From CAZPDM01 sp964585305 (GTDB taxonomy: Bacteria > Planctomycetota > Uabimicrobiia > Uabimicrobiales > JABWCH01): a stretch of DNA of 64,000 nt. Made by a program: the position numbers and the translations under genes. The stretch is from assembly GCA_964585305.1 (NCBI GenBank), contig CAZPDM010000014.1, positions 1-64,000 of the forward strand, in the 5' to 3' direction. The stretch's first letter is position 1. The number at the start of each line of letters is the position of its first letter. This document shows positions 15,342-23,492 of the stretch, one piece after another. Below the pieces are notes generated by a model, which saw only the letters and a list, made by a program, of their open reading frames with translations, was not told where the DNA came from and ran no database searches.

Positions 15342-17483
15342 GTGAAAGAAACTGAAACAATTTATACTGTATTACTTTGTGTGGATTATGATGAAGCTGT
15401 ATTAAGACGATATAATGAACTTTTTCGATATTGTGATATTCAAGGCGGTACCACACAAAATCGCGATAATCTATACATTACAACAAGAAAATTACGTGTT
15501 TCTCCTGAAAAAATAATTCAATATGATCTTGTACTAGCTTTGGGTAAAGAAGATGCCACGGATGTAGCAAAAAGAATTTATGATGCAAGCGGGCGCATTG
15601 CTGTTGCTTTCTTTGATCTTAAAAGTTTTAATGATATGTTACCAGCAATACAATCTGTAAAATATTTTTTTCCTTCTTTAATCTGTGGAGTTGCTATCAA
15701 TAAAGATGCGAAAACTACTATTAAACCAGAAGAATTATTCACATCACCAAGTGAATGGCTTTATTTTTTAAATGATTATAGCCCAAAACAAATGGAACAG
15801 CTTATTTCACATTTGTTTGCTTCGGTTGTTCTTCAAAGTGAAAAAGAAATGGCATTAGGAAAAAATGAGGCAACTTTAGACGGATTACAACAAATATTAG
15901 ATGCCTCTCCTGATTTTTTAAAAAAACAAAGTGAGTCTGAACTTGGACAATTGATTTTGAGAACATTAAGAAGTATTACAGGCGGTAGCGATACATATTT
16001 AGTAACTTTAGATAGCAAAACAAAAGAGTTAAAGCATTTAGCTGGAACAGGAAAATTTCAAAATGAACAACAGTTTAACTCTATAGAATTACCTCAAAGA
16101 AAATCATTATATACAGAAATACTGAAAGAAAATAAAATTGTACGGTTATCAGAAGGTGGATTATTTGCCCCATTATGGGTACAAAATCGTCAGATTGGAA
16201 TACTATTTTTAGATCGCGAACACATGATGACCCGTGGAACAGAATTGATGGATATTTTTGCTCATCAGGTTGCATTTGCTTTGGAAAATCGTCGTCTTCA
16301 GATTGAATTAGAGCAAAAACAAGCTTGGGAGCATGAATTGCAATTAGCCTCTCGAATTCAAAATAGTTTACTTCCTAAAAGTTTTCCAGAAATTCCAGGG
16401 TTAAGTATTTTTGGCCTTACTCGAAGTGCAAAAGAAATTGGCGGAGATTATTTTGATGTTATTGCTGCGGAAAAGAATTTTTTTATTTCGATTGGAGATG
16501 TTTCTGGAAAAGGCGTTCCTGCTGGTCTAATTATGAGTGAATTACGATCATTTATTCGCTGCTTAGTGTTAAGTTATTCTTCTCCTAAAGAGATTCTCTT
16601 ACAAAGTGCTAAATTATTATTACAAGATATTTTTGGTTCTGGGAAATTTGTAAGTATGCTATTGTTTCAATGGGATGGAAAAGACTTAGTATATTCTTCT
16701 GCTGGGCATGAACATATCTTACATTTTCATGCATCAACCAAAGTCTGTGATGCATACCGTTCTGGTGGTGTAGTATTGGGCGTAGATTTTCGTAACTTTT
16801 CTCGACTACTCCAGGAAAAAAAGTTGGAATATCTTCCAGGTGATATAGTAGTATTATTTACCGATGGTGCTACCGAAGCAAAAAATATAAATGGAGATAT
16901 GTTTAAACTTCCTACATTACAAAGAACAATAGAAAAATATCATCAGCTTCCTATGAAGGAATTAGCTGAAGCAATTCTCAGAGATATTTCCGAATTTATT
17001 GGAGAAGCCGAACAGCATGACGATATTACACTAGTAACAATGAAGTTTGAAAATGCTGGGCAAGTAGTTCCCAAAATAGAAATATCAGCATTAACTAAAA
17101 ATTCTCCCGCCCAATCAAATTTACCTTCTCATATATTTAATATGGAACATACACGCGCTTTGCCTCAGGCAATACCAGAAGCATCTGCAACAAAACAATT
17201 ACAATCTAAAGTAGATGAACCTATAAATATGAACAAAGGTAGCGATCTACAACCATCAACAAAAAAAATGTTACAAATTCCAGGGGATGTTAAAACAGCG
17301 AATAATAGAACTAGAATGTTTTTACAAGTATCTCCAGATGCTGGAAAAAATACAACAGATCAAAAGCCTGCTGAATCTGAACAAAAAAATTTGCCGCAAA
17401 AAAATCCCACACAAAGTTTACCAATACAAAATCAAACAAAACCTTCTTCTCAAAATATATCTGAACAAAAATCTTCCGAATAA
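15342..17483 (+). CDS. GAF-SpoIIE (PP2C-type) serine phosphatase
   Basis: 713 residues from a GTG with AAGGGG upstream. Residues 1-165 form an alpha/beta domain (IYTVLLCVDYDEAVLRRYNE) with no family I can name; it may be a degenerate receiver. A GAF-like sensor follows (about 185-320), ending in a short coiled segment (LENRRLQIELEQKQAWEHE), then an RsbU-type PPM phosphatase domain with ASRIQNSLLPKSFPEIPG, GGDYFDVI, GDVSGKGVPAGLIM and FTDGATEA, all carrying the metal-binding aspartates. The last ~140 residues are a low-complexity Gln/Asn/Lys/Ser/Pro tail with no predicted fold. Such enzymes dephosphorylate anti-anti-sigma factors or other Ser-phosphorylated regulators. With several Ser/Thr kinases in the window it is a natural counterpart, though no direct partner is adjacent. 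Confidence 0.9.
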   Translation: MKETETIYTVLLCVDYDEAVLRRYNELFRYCDIQGGTTQNRDNLYITTRKLRVSPEKIIQYDLVLALGKEDATDVAKRIYDASGRIAVAFFDLKSFNDMLPAIQSVKYFFPSLICGVAINKDAKTTIKPEELFTSPSEWLYFLNDYSPKQMEQLISHLFASVVLQSEKEMALGKNEATLDGLQQILDASPDFLKKQSESELGQLILRTLRSITGGSDTYLVTLDSKTKELKHLAGTGKFQNEQQFNSIELPQRKSLYTEILKENKIVRLSEGGLFAPLWVQNRQIGILFLDREHMMTRGTELMDIFAHQVAFALENRRLQIELEQKQAWEHELQLASRIQNSLLPKSFPEIPGLSIFGLTRSAKEIGGDYFDVIAAEKNFFISIGDVSGKGVPAGLIMSELRSFIRCLVLSYSSPKEILLQSAKLLLQDIFGSGKFVSMLLFQWDGKDLVYSSAGHEHILHFHASTKVCDAYRSGGVVLGVDFRNFSRLLQEKKLEYLPGDIVVLFTDGATEAKNINGDMFKLPTLQRTIEKYHQLPMKELAEAILRDISEFIGEAEQHDDITLVTMKFENAGQVVPKIEISALTKNSPAQSNLPSHIFNMEHTRALPQAIPEASATKQLQSKVDEPINMNKGSDLQPSTKKMLQIPGDVKTANNRTRMFLQVSPDAGKNTTDQKPAESEQKNLPQKNPTQSLPIQNQTKPSSQNISEQKSSE

Positions 17484-17504
17484 AATCCTTAAAACAATAT
17501 GCTC

Positions 17505-17536
17505 AAATCTGGGATAATTCTATCCCAGATTTTTAA
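17505..17536 (+). terminator. Intrinsic terminator after the SpoIIE-type phosphatase gene
   Basis: AAATCTGGGATA (17505-17516) and TATCCCAGATTT (17521-17532) form a perfect 12-bp stem with a 4-nt loop and a trailing T-run. The next reading frame is open back into this hairpin, which argues for the internal ATG at 17565 as its real start. Confidence 0.9.
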
Positions 17537-17564
17537 CTTTCCTTTAGAAGGGCATTATTTTTTT

Positions 17565-19571
17565 ATGAAAAATAAAATTTTTATTTTTGTCATACTAATA
17601 TTTATAGCCTCTCCTATTTGGGCTAAAGATTATTTTATAGTAGAAAGTTATAAACTATTATTTCCAATTGACAATAGGAGCTATAATGGTTGGGGGATTG
17701 TTACTGGTATTATTACTACTACTTCTTCATGGGATGAAGATTTTATCAATATTTCTGCTAATGTTGGAGGATATTATTATCGCTCTCAAGCACAGTCTAT
17801 AAATGAAACCAAATTATTATTATCTCCACTTGCTAAGAAAAAATTTTCCATATATGTTTACATCACCCAAAATTCATATTCTATAAATTTAACATTTTCC
17901 TCCAAAAAAGAAACAAAAAATATAAATATCAATATACGAGAAGATTATTCCTATCATAAGATATCTATAGGATATGTGTTTAGCAACAATACAGCAAAAT
18001 ATGATTATCTTAGAGACATTAAAGATTATACACCTTGGAAAAGTTGGACTAACAATAGTAATGGGATACAGAGTTCTGCTGAAAAATTAACAAATATTAT
18101 AGTCACTCAATTATCTTCAGAAGAATTACCGGATAATTGGTTTGGCTATGAAATATTAGATGTATTGATTTTACAAGATTATGTGGAGTTAACAAAAGAA
18201 CAGAAACAAGCTATTTCAGAATGGGTTGTTTCTGGTGGAATTCTTATTTTAGCTCCTCAAAATCAAAATTGGTTGAGAAACAATCCTTGGGTAGAAAATT
18301 TACTAGGTTTTTCTATCAATGAGAGAAATCATAAATTAGATATGACGCCTTCCTCCATAGCTAAAATACAAGAAAAAAATTTAGGCGTTTATCAAAAAAA
18401 TAAAATTTTCACACTGGCTATGCCTAAAGGAGCTAGCTATGAACCTGGAATATCAAATATAATATGGAGAATTGGGAATGGATTTGGCAGCATTATTTAC
18501 TGTGGGATTGATTTGAGCTATGGGCAATATTCTATTAAAACATGGGAAAAGATCATTCTTCCGAATTTACTTATTTCTCTAGATTATAATCATACTCGTC
18601 AATGTGAAATTTCTCAAAAAAATATGGAATCATACTACGATTTTAGTCTCAGAAACTTAATGAATTTTTCACGAAACAAACAAGCTAATTTTAATATAAT
18701 TTTTCTTTTACTTATTTTTTATTTGTTTTGTGTTGGACCAGTTAATTTTATATATCTGAGAAGGAAAGATAAAACAATCCACTTAATCTGGACAATACCT
18801 TGTATTTCCTTATTATTTTTAGGTATTATTTTTAGTTATGGATATTGGCTAAAAGGAAGTAAAACATTAGGAAAATCTGTTCAATTTATACAAACTTTTC
18901 CTGATGCAGATTTAACACTTCGTACAGAATATATAAGTATTTTATCTGGAGCAAATAATTTATTTAATTTTGAACTAAAAAATACTAATGGTTATATAGT
19001 TTCTCTTGCCACATCACGATATAATGAAAATAAAATGGTTAGATATAACCAAGAAAAGAATATTTCTATTCCCAGCTATTCTTTGAATATATGGGAAATG
19101 GGATACTTTAAAGCAAATTACATTACCCCTAAAATAGATATTCTAGTTGAAAAAAACGGAGATAGCATTCATATCAAAAACCAAAGTAATCTTGTTTTGG
19201 GACAAGCAATTATTATTACTCCTAAAGAAAGTTATTTTTTAGAAGCAACCCGAATTGATGGTATTTCTAATAATACATATCGTTTGCAACCTGAAATAAT
19301 TGCTAACGATTTATATTCTATACAAGAAGAACTTATAAAAAAATGGAAAGTAGAACAAGAAAAACAAGACTCCTTAAAAATTATTTTAAATAAAGTAGAT
19401 TTCAATTTTTATGCAGAGAAAAATACTCTTCCTAATAAATCTATTCCTACTATAACACTGTTAGTTCCAATTATTGATGATCCTTTAAATAAAATAAGTT
19501 CTTGTGTTGAAACTTCCTCATCTATTATTTGGGATAAATTTTCAGTGCTTTGTATTAAGATAAATGAATAA
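17565..19571 (+). CDS. Exported GldG/DUF4350-like protein of an ABC-2 transporter locus
   Basis: 668 residues from ATG 17565 (AGAAGGG upstream). A Sec signal peptide (MKNKIFIFVILIFIASPIWA) is followed by a beta-rich region, then a class-I glutamine-amidotransferase-like alpha/beta segment (about 195-265: DVLILQDYVELTKEQKQ, SGGILILAP). Two transmembrane helices lie near 375-398 and 405-428, and ~240 residues follow outside the membrane. This resembles GldG or DUF4350-type partners of ABC-2 exporters. The ABC ATPase and the permease follow 48 nt downstream, forming a three-gene unit. In Bacteroidetes the equivalent Gld trio is linked to gliding and secretion; here the cargo is unknown. The family assignment is by layout and neighbours, not strong motif identity. 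Confidence 0.7.
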   Translation: MKNKIFIFVILIFIASPIWAKDYFIVESYKLLFPIDNRSYNGWGIVTGIITTTSSWDEDFINISANVGGYYYRSQAQSINETKLLLSPLAKKKFSIYVYITQNSYSINLTFSSKKETKNININIREDYSYHKISIGYVFSNNTAKYDYLRDIKDYTPWKSWTNNSNGIQSSAEKLTNIIVTQLSSEELPDNWFGYEILDVLILQDYVELTKEQKQAISEWVVSGGILILAPQNQNWLRNNPWVENLLGFSINERNHKLDMTPSSIAKIQEKNLGVYQKNKIFTLAMPKGASYEPGISNIIWRIGNGFGSIIYCGIDLSYGQYSIKTWEKIILPNLLISLDYNHTRQCEISQKNMESYYDFSLRNLMNFSRNKQANFNIIFLLLIFYLFCVGPVNFIYLRRKDKTIHLIWTIPCISLLFLGIIFSYGYWLKGSKTLGKSVQFIQTFPDADLTLRTEYISILSGANNLFNFELKNTNGYIVSLATSRYNENKMVRYNQEKNISIPSYSLNIWEMGYFKANYITPKIDILVEKNGDSIHIKNQSNLVLGQAIIITPKESYFLEATRIDGISNNTYRLQPEIIANDLYSIQEELIKKWKVEQEKQDSLKIILNKVDFNFYAEKNTLPNKSIPTITLLVPIIDDPLNKISSCVETSSSIIWDKFSVLCIKINE

Positions 19572-19576
19572 CAAAA

Positions 19577-19595
19577 CGTCGGCTTAAAGCCGACG
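19577..19595 (+). other. Intercistronic hairpin
   Basis: CGTCGGC and GCCGACG flank TTAAA, with the TT/AA able to extend the stem. No T-run follows, so it is more likely an mRNA processing or stability element between the exported-protein gene and the ABC ATPase than a full terminator. Confidence 0.5.
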
Positions 19596-19619
19596 GATTA
19601 CAAATATAGGAGAATACTT

Positions 19620-20663
19620 GTGATTTGCGTTCGCAATTTAACGAAAAAGTTTGGCGAATTTAAAGCTGTAGATAATATTAGCTTTGATGTAAATACTGGC
19701 GAAATTTTTGGATTTATTGGTCCAAATGGGGCAGGAAAAACTACAACAATTAGAATGCTCGCAACTTTATTGGAATCTGACGCTGGATCTGCTTGGATAG
19801 ATGGATATTCTATCCGTACACAACAAAAAGAAGTTCGAAAAAAAATAGGATATATGCCAGATTATTTTGGAGTTTATGAAGGTGTTACTGTTTGGGAATA
19901 TTTAGATTTTTTTGCACGTGCATATCAAATTTCTATTAAAAATAGAAATCAAATTATCGAGCAGTGTTTAGAATTGACGGATTTTTCAAAGTCACGAAAT
20001 AAACTTGTCGCGTCTCTTTCAAAAGGTATGACACAAAGATTATGTTTGGCAAAGACATTGCTTCACGATCCAAAAGTTTTAATACTTGATGAACCTACTT
20101 CTGGACTTGATCCTCGCGCACGTATTGAATTTCGTATGTTGATCAAAGAATTGTCCAATATGAATAAAACAATTTTTATTTCCAGTCATATTCTTACAGA
20201 ATTAGCTGATTTTGTTACTCATATAGGAATTATGGAAAAAGGAAAAATTGTAATTACTGGACGGCCTGAAGAAATTTCTAAAAAGATCAGTGAAGAAATT
20301 ACATTTAGAAGTCTTCAAGAGGAAAATAGTTCTGTTATTTCTTCGAAAGAAAATGGTCAAAAAAATTTAGAACTAAATGCAGAAAACAATAAGATTGCAG
20401 CTAAAATTATAGAATTAACTATTAGTACCTATCAAGGACAAAAACTTTCTGAGGCAGAAACTATTTTAAAAAATGATCCCAATATTGTAAGCATTTCCTT
20501 TGACGCGTCTAATTTAGAAGTAAAATATAATGGGTTGGAACAAAACATTTATCAAATTATAAAAAAATTGGTTCTTGCTGATATTCCCATTGTTAAAATT
20601 ACTCCGAATACAAAAAATCTTGAAGAAATTTTTATGACTTTGACAAAAGGAGATGTGGAATGA
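19620..20663 (+). CDS. ABC-2 transporter ATP-binding protein
   Basis: 347 residues from a GTG with AGGAGA upstream. Walker A GPNGAGKTT at 34-42, signature SLSKGMTQRL near 130-139, Walker B VLILDEPTSGLD near 152-163, and a switch His in SSHILTE. The C-terminal ~110 residues after the core are an added domain with an acidic linker (EENSSVISSKENGQ) then a ferredoxin-like segment (LSEAETILKNDPNIVSISFD) as in CcmA/DrrA/NatA-type exporters. It overlaps the permease start by 4 nt (ATGA), so the two are translationally coupled. It should energise export or membrane remodelling with the permease at 20660 and the exported protein at 17565. Confidence 0.95.
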   Translation: MICVRNLTKKFGEFKAVDNISFDVNTGEIFGFIGPNGAGKTTTIRMLATLLESDAGSAWIDGYSIRTQQKEVRKKIGYMPDYFGVYEGVTVWEYLDFFARAYQISIKNRNQIIEQCLELTDFSKSRNKLVASLSKGMTQRLCLAKTLLHDPKVLILDEPTSGLDPRARIEFRMLIKELSNMNKTIFISSHILTELADFVTHIGIMEKGKIVITGRPEEISKKISEEITFRSLQEENSSVISSKENGQKNLELNAENNKIAAKIIELTISTYQGQKLSEAETILKNDPNIVSISFDASNLEVKYNGLEQNIYQIIKKLVLADIPIVKITPNTKNLEEIFMTLTKGDVE

Positions 20664-22336
20664 TGCTTAATCCTGAAAAAGGAAGTATTTCCAACTTTTT
20701 ACAAAAAATACAAGAATGGGGAGATTATCGACTCAATCCAATATGTATTCTAGAACTTAGAACTACACTAAGAAGTAAACGCTTTTTTTGGATATTTATG
20801 GGATTGCTATTATTAACTGCAACAATCTTAAGTATTGTATTTTTAGCATCAGCAGATAGCTATACAAATGAAACAGATCGTATAGGAAAATCTATTTTCT
20901 TTGCATTTTTTATTATGCAAGTAATTTTTACCGCAGTAATTTTCCCAGCATTTACTTGTACATCCATCATCGCAGAAAAAGAAAGAAAAAGCTACGATCT
21001 TTTAATTACAAGCAATCTATCTGCGGATAAAATTGTTTTGGGAAAATTTTTAAGCGCGTTTACATATATGATCATATTTTTATTTGCAACTGCTCCTTTA
21101 ATTATGATTTCATTTTTATTTGGTGGTGTTTCTATTTTTATGGTTGTTATTGCATATATGGGATTATTTTTTCTTGGTGGTTTAATGATTATTTTTCCTT
21201 TATGGTCTTCTAGTTTCTATAAAACAATGATAAAAGCTACATTAGCTGGCTATCTCTCTGCATGGATGTTAGCATCTTTCCTTGTTCCTTCTTTAATTGC
21301 ACTAATGAGTGAATGGCTTTTTAGCGGTGAAATCGCAAGATTTTTTTCTGAGTTTGGATATAGACAATTTTTTGTTTTATTATCAATATTTTTAGGATAT
21401 GTTTTTCTCTTTTCTTTTCCCTATTTGGCTATGATCAATCGCCTTCGTTCTCCTGCGGAACATCTTAAAAGTATTGGGATTCGAGTTTATTATCTCTTTG
21501 TTACTATAAGTGTTCTTAGCATCAGTAATATATGGTATTCTTTAGAAATGTTGGAATATAAAAAAAATAATAAAGGTGTAATTGCTGGCGATATTATTGA
21601 GATATATTTAATTTTTGTTGTTCTATTTGCTATAGGTTTTACTATCTGTGGGATTGCTATTCCATTACAAGCTCGACTTCCGCATGTTCATATTTTAGCT
21701 AAAATAAAAAATGCTACCACATCCACTGAAAAATTTTTAAAAACATGTCTATATCCCGGCTCGTATACAGGTACCGTTTTTAACATTTGGGTTTCCTTTT
21801 TATCTTTTATAGTAATGTATGTAACAGCGTATATATTGACTGATCACTTTTATAATATAGAAAGAGTATATAGAGACTACAATATAAATCTTTTTCTTTT
21901 TCTTCCTATTTTTTGTTGGAGTTACATATTTTTTATTAGTAGTATTTCTGCATATTTACATTTCCTCTTGAAAAAAGAAACTGTTATTATTATTGTAGGT
22001 GGATATATTCTTTTATCCTGCCTTCTGACATTACAATTTCCTTTTTCTTTAGCTTTCCAACGTTCTTTTGATGTAGGGCTATTTAAATTGTCTTTTCTTT
22101 CTCCTATTTTAGCTAGCATCTCTAGCTCTGGCAATATTACAGCATGGGCAACTTCTAATTATGAAAAAGTAAATTTTTTTCTTTTAGGAATTCCTTTACA
22201 TTTTTATTCAATTGTTATATACTTAGCTGCTGGTGTACATTTTTTTATAAAGGCTAGAAAATTACATTATAAAATAGAAAAAACAACACTCGAAGAAGAA
22301 GAAAAATTAAATGCCTTGCAAAATAATACAATTTAA
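20660..22336 (+). CDS. ABC-2 type permease, twelve-helix-like
   Basis: 558 residues, translationally coupled to the ATPase gene. About a dozen hydrophobic helices fall in two blocks. The first block begins NPICILELRTTLRSKRFFW, typical of ABC-2 permeases of the NatB/CcmB class with an N-terminal cytoplasmic elbow, and includes EKERKSYDLLITSNLSADKI, the conserved cytosolic loop. The last ~25 residues are cytoplasmic and acidic. The size suggests a single-chain permease with two half units. Cargo cannot be told. Confidence 0.88.
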   Translation: MMLNPEKGSISNFLQKIQEWGDYRLNPICILELRTTLRSKRFFWIFMGLLLLTATILSIVFLASADSYTNETDRIGKSIFFAFFIMQVIFTAVIFPAFTCTSIIAEKERKSYDLLITSNLSADKIVLGKFLSAFTYMIIFLFATAPLIMISFLFGGVSIFMVVIAYMGLFFLGGLMIIFPLWSSSFYKTMIKATLAGYLSAWMLASFLVPSLIALMSEWLFSGEIARFFSEFGYRQFFVLLSIFLGYVFLFSFPYLAMINRLRSPAEHLKSIGIRVYYLFVTISVLSISNIWYSLEMLEYKKNNKGVIAGDIIEIYLIFVVLFAIGFTICGIAIPLQARLPHVHILAKIKNATTSTEKFLKTCLYPGSYTGTVFNIWVSFLSFIVMYVTAYILTDHFYNIERVYRDYNINLFLFLPIFCWSYIFFISSISAYLHFLLKKETVIIIVGGYILLSCLLTLQFPFSLAFQRSFDVGLFKLSFLSPILASISSSGNITAWATSNYEKVNFFLLGIPLHFYSIVIYLAAGVHFFIKARKLHYKIEKTTLEEEEKLNALQNNTI

Positions 22337-22381
22337 ATTTTGTTATACAATGCTATTTTAAGAGAAAGAAAATTGAAGTCT

Positions 22382-23344
22382 ATGCGTGCTTATGGTAAAA
22401 TTATTTTATTCGGTGAACATGTCGTTGTTTATGGTTATCCTGCATTAGCAGCCGCATTATGTGCAGGTGTAGAATGTCAGATTTCTAAAAAAAGTTCAGA
22501 AACAAATAGTAAAAATATTATTTTAGATTTTCCACAATTAAAATTTAAAGTTACTCAAAATGATTCTGGAACAATAGCAGATGCTTTAAGAATCATTTTA
22601 AATTCTATTCCATTGCCACACAAACCTTGTGAAATTATCGTACGATCAGAAATTCCTTTTCGTGCTGGATTAGGAAGCTCTGCTGCTTTAGCAGTTGCGT
22701 TGTCAAAAACAATTTTATCTATACATGAACAAAATTGGGAACTTTCCCGTATTAATGAATTAGCTTATCTCATTGAACAAATATTTCATGGTACTCCTTC
22801 TGGAATTGACAACACTGTTGCAAATTATGGAGGATTATGCTTAGTTGCAGATACTTCTAAATATCAACTCCCAGATTTTGTTACACAAAAAATTTTCTTA
22901 CCTAAGATGACAGCCGGTTTATTGCCTAAATTTTCATCTGCGATTTCTCTTATTGTGGTTAACACCGGAAAAGATCGCGATACCAAAAAAGTAGTGGAAC
23001 AAGTACGAATATTATATCAAAACAATCCTTCCTACTATGAATCAGTTTTTTCTGAAATTGGAAGTTTCGCAATAAAAGGTTATCAACTTCTTCAGTCTCA
23101 AAAATATCAAGAATTTGGAGAACTACTCAATCTTAATCATCAAAATCTACAAAAACTTAATGTTTCTTGCCCGGAACTTGATAAAGCTTGGCAAGATGCA
23201 AGAGACGCCGGTGCAATAGGGGCAAAATTAACTGGAGCAGGTGGTGGTGGCTGTCTTATAGCTTTTGCTCCTAATAAAGAAAAAGAAGTTATGGAACAAT
23301 TGAAAAACAAAGGATGGAATTGTTTTCTATCACAAATTAGTTAA
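22382..23344 (+). CDS. mvk: Mevalonate kinase (GHMP family)
   Basis: The frame opens at 22340 (TTG), but the ATG at 22382 begins MRAYGKIILFGEHVVVYGYP, the usual mevalonate-kinase N-terminus, giving 320 residues. The phosphate-binding motif GLGSSAALAVALS is near 96-108, HGTPSGIDNTVANYGG matches the mevalonate-kinase version of the substrate motif, and the third GHMP motif KLTGAGGGGCLIAFA is near 281. It phosphorylates mevalonate to 5-phosphomevalonate for isoprenoid synthesis. The gene follows the ABC permease by ~45 nt and ends at a long hairpin. No other mevalonate-pathway gene is in the window. Other GHMP kinases (galactokinase, mevalonate-3-kinase) are less likely from the HGTPSGID motif. 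Confidence 0.88.
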   Translation: MRAYGKIILFGEHVVVYGYPALAAALCAGVECQISKKSSETNSKNIILDFPQLKFKVTQNDSGTIADALRIILNSIPLPHKPCEIIVRSEIPFRAGLGSSAALAVALSKTILSIHEQNWELSRINELAYLIEQIFHGTPSGIDNTVANYGGLCLVADTSKYQLPDFVTQKIFLPKMTAGLLPKFSSAISLIVVNTGKDRDTKKVVEQVRILYQNNPSYYESVFSEIGSFAIKGYQLLQSQKYQEFGELLNLNHQNLQKLNVSCPELDKAWQDARDAGAIGAKLTGAGGGGCLIAFAPNKEKEVMEQLKNKGWNCFLSQIS

Positions 23345-23373
23345 AGAAAAGATATGAGAAAAATAAGAAAATA

Positions 23374-23421
23374 TTTGTTGTTTAACCTTTTATTGACTAC
23401 AATAAAAGGTTAAACAACAAA
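23374..23421 (+). other. Very long perfect hairpin (21-bp stem)
   Basis: The arm at 23374-23394 (starts TTTGTTG) is exactly reverse-complementary to 23401-23421 across the 6-nt loop GACTAC. It lies between mevalonate kinase and the Ser/Thr kinase gene. Only a short T stretch (ATTTT) follows, so it may act as a weak terminator, an RNase III site or a remnant of a mobile palindrome. Confidence 0.75.
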
Positions 23422-23492
23422 GTATTTTCCGTTAAAATATATCTCTCTCATAAAAAATTAACCTGATAAAGTGAAATTATGAAAGTGAAAAT

